Source: Methylobacterium sp. W2
Lineage (GTDB): Bacteria; Pseudomonadota; Alphaproteobacteria; Rhizobiales; Beijerinckiaceae
Length of the DNA: 36,658 nt
NCBI RefSeq assembly: GCF_020662345.1
Contig: NZ_VMOA01000053.1
Coordinates: forward strand, 1 to 36,658
Direction: 5' to 3'
Positions 34,317-36,658 of the stretch are shown here, piece after piece. How positions within the stretch are numbered: position 1 is the stretch's first letter; every line of letters starts with the position of its first letter. Under the pieces are notes generated by a model. The model saw nothing but the letters and a program-made list of their open reading frames with translations, was not told the origin of the DNA and did no database searches. A program made the translations under genes and the position numbers.

Positions 34317-36658
34317 TCAGAAGGACAGCCTCATCCCCGCGACCACGTTGCGCGGCGCCCCGGCGAAGACCGAGCCCGGGGTGGCGGCGAGCACACCGGC
34401 ACCGTTCTGCAGGCCGCTCGTGGTGTTGAGGGTGTTCGCGAGGTTCTGGGCCGAGGAGATGTAGGTCTCGTCAAAGACGTTGCGGACTTCCGCATAGAGG
34501 CTGATGCGTTTGGCGTAGCCGCCGGCGAGGTCGGCCGCATAATGCACGTTGGCGTTGACGAGGGTGTAGCCCGGCGCCTTCAGCTGGTTGGCGTTGTCGA
34601 TGAAGAACCCGTCCTGGACCACCGCCTCCACATAGGCGCCGAGGCCGGCGAGCGGCCCGGTCGGCTGATCGTAGCCGATGCGGGCGAGGAGCTGGTGGGC
34701 GGGCACCCCCGGAATGGCGTTGCCGGCGCGGTCGAAGAGCGTCGTGATCGATCCTCGTCCAGGGCACGTGAGATTGACCAAGCAGACGCTGAGCTGCTCG
34801 GTGTAATTCGTATAGATCTGGTCGTCGAACGTGTAGGCGGCCACCGCCCGCCATCCGGGTGAGAAGGCCCAGTCGGCCGCGAATTCGATGCCGCGATGCT
34901 CCGAGGCCGGGGCGTTGAACGTGTAGCTCAGGAACCCGGCGCCGGGGGATTGCGAGACGAGCTCGTTGCGGAAGAACTCGTAGAAGCCGGTCAGGCTGAG
35001 GCGCAGGTTCTCCGTGGGCGTCCAATCAGTGCCGAGGTCGAATCCGAGATTCTCCTGGGTCTGGAGCTGGGTGTTGCTGCCCGGAAGACCGGCGGGTGTG
35101 ATGAACAGGTTGCTCGCCGCCGGCGTGGTGTAGCCCGTGGCGGCCCGCCCCCGGAACGCCCAGGCGCCGTTCGGCCGGTAGACCAGGGCGAGTTCGGGGG
35201 CGACGTTGAGGAAGCTGCGGTCGGTCGTGGCCACCGTCGTCGTCCGTGCCGTCGCCGAATAGCCGTAGGCGAGATTGTGCCCGGTGATGGTGGTGTTCTC
35301 CGCCGCGATGCCGAGGACACCCGTCCATTGGTCAGACAGTGCGACCTCCGTCCGCGCACGGCCGCCGAGATTCGATTGCACCGCCTCCTGCTCGCCGATC
35401 AGCGCGCCGAGAGTCGGCCCGCCATAGGGCGCGCGGTTGTATGTCGTGATGTGGTTGTCGATGGTGTTGTAGGCGAGCGCCACGTAGCCCACCGCCGGGA
35501 GACCGAACAGGTCGCCGCGCCGGGTCAGGTCGGTGAGGAAGTTCCAGGACGGATAGGAGCCCCGCGACGAGGTCGTATAGAAGGGCTGGTTGAAGTTGCG
35601 CTCGTCGAAGCCGAGCTGCGTGCGCCACGTGGTCTGCGCGTCGATATCGTGCTCCCAGCGCGCCGCCACGATGGTGCGGCGGTCCTTGCGGCCGAAGCCG
35701 CCTTCATCGGCCGTGACGGGGATCCTCGTGCCGTAAGCCCCATTGGCGAAGAGCCCGGTGAGGGTGCAGCCGGGGGCCGCGGTGGCCGCCGCCGCGCAGC
35801 CGCGCTGGTAGGGGTTGATGCCGAACTGGTCGAGGGAGGAGCGGGCGGGAAGGTCCGCGTTCACCTGGTTGTTGATCACCTTCAGGGTGAAGCGGTTGTC
35901 CGGGGTCGGAGTGTAGCTCGCCAGCAGGTTGATGGTCTGGGTGTCGTAGGAGGAATGGTCCTGGTAGCCGTTGCCGCGCGCGTCGCTGGCGAACAGGCTG
36001 ATCTCCACCGGACCGCTGACGCCGCCGACGGTGAAAGAGTTGCTGAGATAGCCGAAGCTGCCGGCATCGGTGCCGATCTCGTAGCCATCGATCTCGCGGC
36101 CGGTGCGGGTCCGGAACGCCAGCGCGCCGCCGGTGGCGTAATTGCCGAACAGGGCCGATTGCGGACCGCGGAACACGTCGATGCGGGAATAGGCGCGCGG
36201 ATCGACGAGGTCGAAGCGGGAGGCGCCGTCCGGCTGCGTCAGGATGAACCCGTCCTCCAGGACCACCATGTTCTTGGTGACGCCGGTGGAGCGGGCGTTG
36301 TTGCCCCGGATCGAGATGACGACGTCGCGCGCGCCGTTGCCCTGGCGCACGGTGATTCCGGGGCTGTTGACGAGCACCGAGCCGATATCGCTGGCGGGTC
36401 GGTCGCCGATCGTGCCGCTGCGCCCGACCTGGGTCACCACCTGCCCCACGGGCTGCTCGATGACGCTGGGGGCCGAGCCCTGGGGCGAGGCGACGCCGAA
36501 GCCGCTCCGGCCGGCCTCCCCGACGACGGAGAGTTCCGGCAGGGTGACGCCGTCCTCGGCGGCTTGCGCCAGGGCGTCGGCGCCCGCGAGCGGCAGGGCG
36601 GCGAGGGCGAGGAGGGCGCGCCGGGCGCCGCTGCGGCGTGGGGCGTGAGGGGGACGGG
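34317..36658 (-). CDS. TonB-dependent outer membrane receptor, N-terminus beyond the window
   Basis: At least 779 residues are visible; the frame is open to the right edge with no ATG, GTG or TTG before the internal GTG at 36449, so the true start lies outside. The visible N-terminus contains the end of a signal peptide (RRALLALAALPLAGADALAQAA) and a TonB box-like VTLPELSVVGE. The plug follows (SVLVNSPGITVRQGNGARDV, ISIRGNNAR, RIDVFRGPQSALFGNYATGG), then a barrel ending in GMRLSF with the required terminal aromatic residue. The internal DQPDGASRFDL-like region and repeated TW/Y strand pairs suit a FecA- or siderophore-type receptor. The ligand is unknown. It is convergent with the other receptor, so an iron-uptake pair is plausible. 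Confidence 0.9.
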   Translation of the reverse strand, partial: RPPHAPRRSGARRALLALAALPLAGADALAQAAEDGVTLPELSVVGEAGRSGFGVASPQGSAPSVIEQPVGQVVTQVGRSGTIGDRPASDIGSVLVNSPGITVRQGNGARDVVISIRGNNARSTGVTKNMVVLEDGFILTQPDGASRFDLVDPRAYSRIDVFRGPQSALFGNYATGGALAFRTRTGREIDGYEIGTDAGSFGYLSNSFTVGGVSGPVEISLFASDARGNGYQDHSSYDTQTINLLASYTPTPDNRFTLKVINNQVNADLPARSSLDQFGINPYQRGCAAAATAAPGCTLTGLFANGAYGTRIPVTADEGGFGRKDRRTIVAARWEHDIDAQTTWRTQLGFDERNFNQPFYTTSSRGSYPSWNFLTDLTRRGDLFGLPAVGYVALAYNTIDNHITTYNRAPYGGPTLGALIGEQEAVQSNLGGRARTEVALSDQWTGVLGIAAENTTITGHNLAYGYSATARTTTVATTDRSFLNVAPELALVYRPNGAWAFRGRAATGYTTPAASNLFITPAGLPGSNTQLQTQENLGFDLGTDWTPTENLRLSLTGFYEFFRNELVSQSPGAGFLSYTFNAPASEHRGIEFAADWAFSPGWRAVAAYTFDDQIYTNYTEQLSVCLVNLTCPGRGSITTLFDRAGNAIPGVPAHQLLARIGYDQPTGPLAGLGAYVEAVVQDGFFIDNANQLKAPGYTLVNANVHYAADLAGGYAKRISLYAEVRNVFDETYISSAQNLANTLNTTSGLQNGAGVLAATPGSVFAGAPRNVVAGMRLSF

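Overview
The window is a GC-rich bacterial chromosome segment. Its gene families (TonB-dependent siderophore receptors, DUF3606, an Rmf/CrpP-like small protein, CHASE3 hybrid kinases, IS481/IS256/IS3 remnants) suggest an alphaproteobacterium of the Hyphomicrobiales, plausibly Methylobacterium or Methylorubrum. The genus is an inference from family content and base composition; there is no rRNA or housekeeping marker here to confirm it.

Layout. (1) 1-8.2 kb, GC-rich: an ABC solute-binding protein, a divergent FUSC-type membrane protein, a cardiolipin-synthase-like phospholipase D, an endonuclease/exonuclease/phosphatase (EEP) protein, a DUF3606 protein, a small secreted protein and a divergent LysR regulator. 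(2) 8.4-21.2 kb, a surface-polysaccharide region: a Wzm/Wzt-type ABC exporter, then a visibly AT-richer block (about 9.95-18.8 kb) with a 1127-residue fusion (methyltransferase, coiled coil, GT2, WsaF-like GT4), a second glycosyltransferase, a methyltransferase, three decayed transposase genes and an RgpF-like protein, then GC-rich RgpF-like and GT2 rhamnosyltransferase-like genes. The families point to a rhamnose-containing glycan made in the cytoplasm and exported by the ABC transporter. (3) 21.4-22.8 kb: an Rmf/CrpP-like protein behind an orphan terminator, a small membrane protein and a lipoprotein.

(4) 22.9-29.7 kb, minus strand: a compact four-gene signalling operon. In transcription order it encodes a single-domain response regulator, an AI-2E-family permease with a 266-residue extra C-terminal region, a pentapeptide-repeat protein ending in a two-helix channel-like module, and a CHASE3/PAS hybrid histidine kinase with two receiver domains. 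It has no DNA-binding output and is the most system-like novelty outside the glycan locus. (5) 30-36.7 kb: a DUF4126 membrane protein, an MltB-like lytic transglycosylase, and two convergent TonB-dependent receptors separated by a 19-bp-stem hairpin. The first receptor seems to have lost its last ten codons to an amber codon. The second runs off the right edge of the window.

Highlights for a second look are the methyltransferase/coiled-coil/double-glycosyltransferase fusion beside an ABC exporter that lacks the usual glycan-binding domain, the signalling operon with its channel-like protein, the amber-truncated receptor, and three neighbouring transposase relics that each kept both ends but lost the catalytic core. 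No CRISPR array, tRNA or rRNA was seen.
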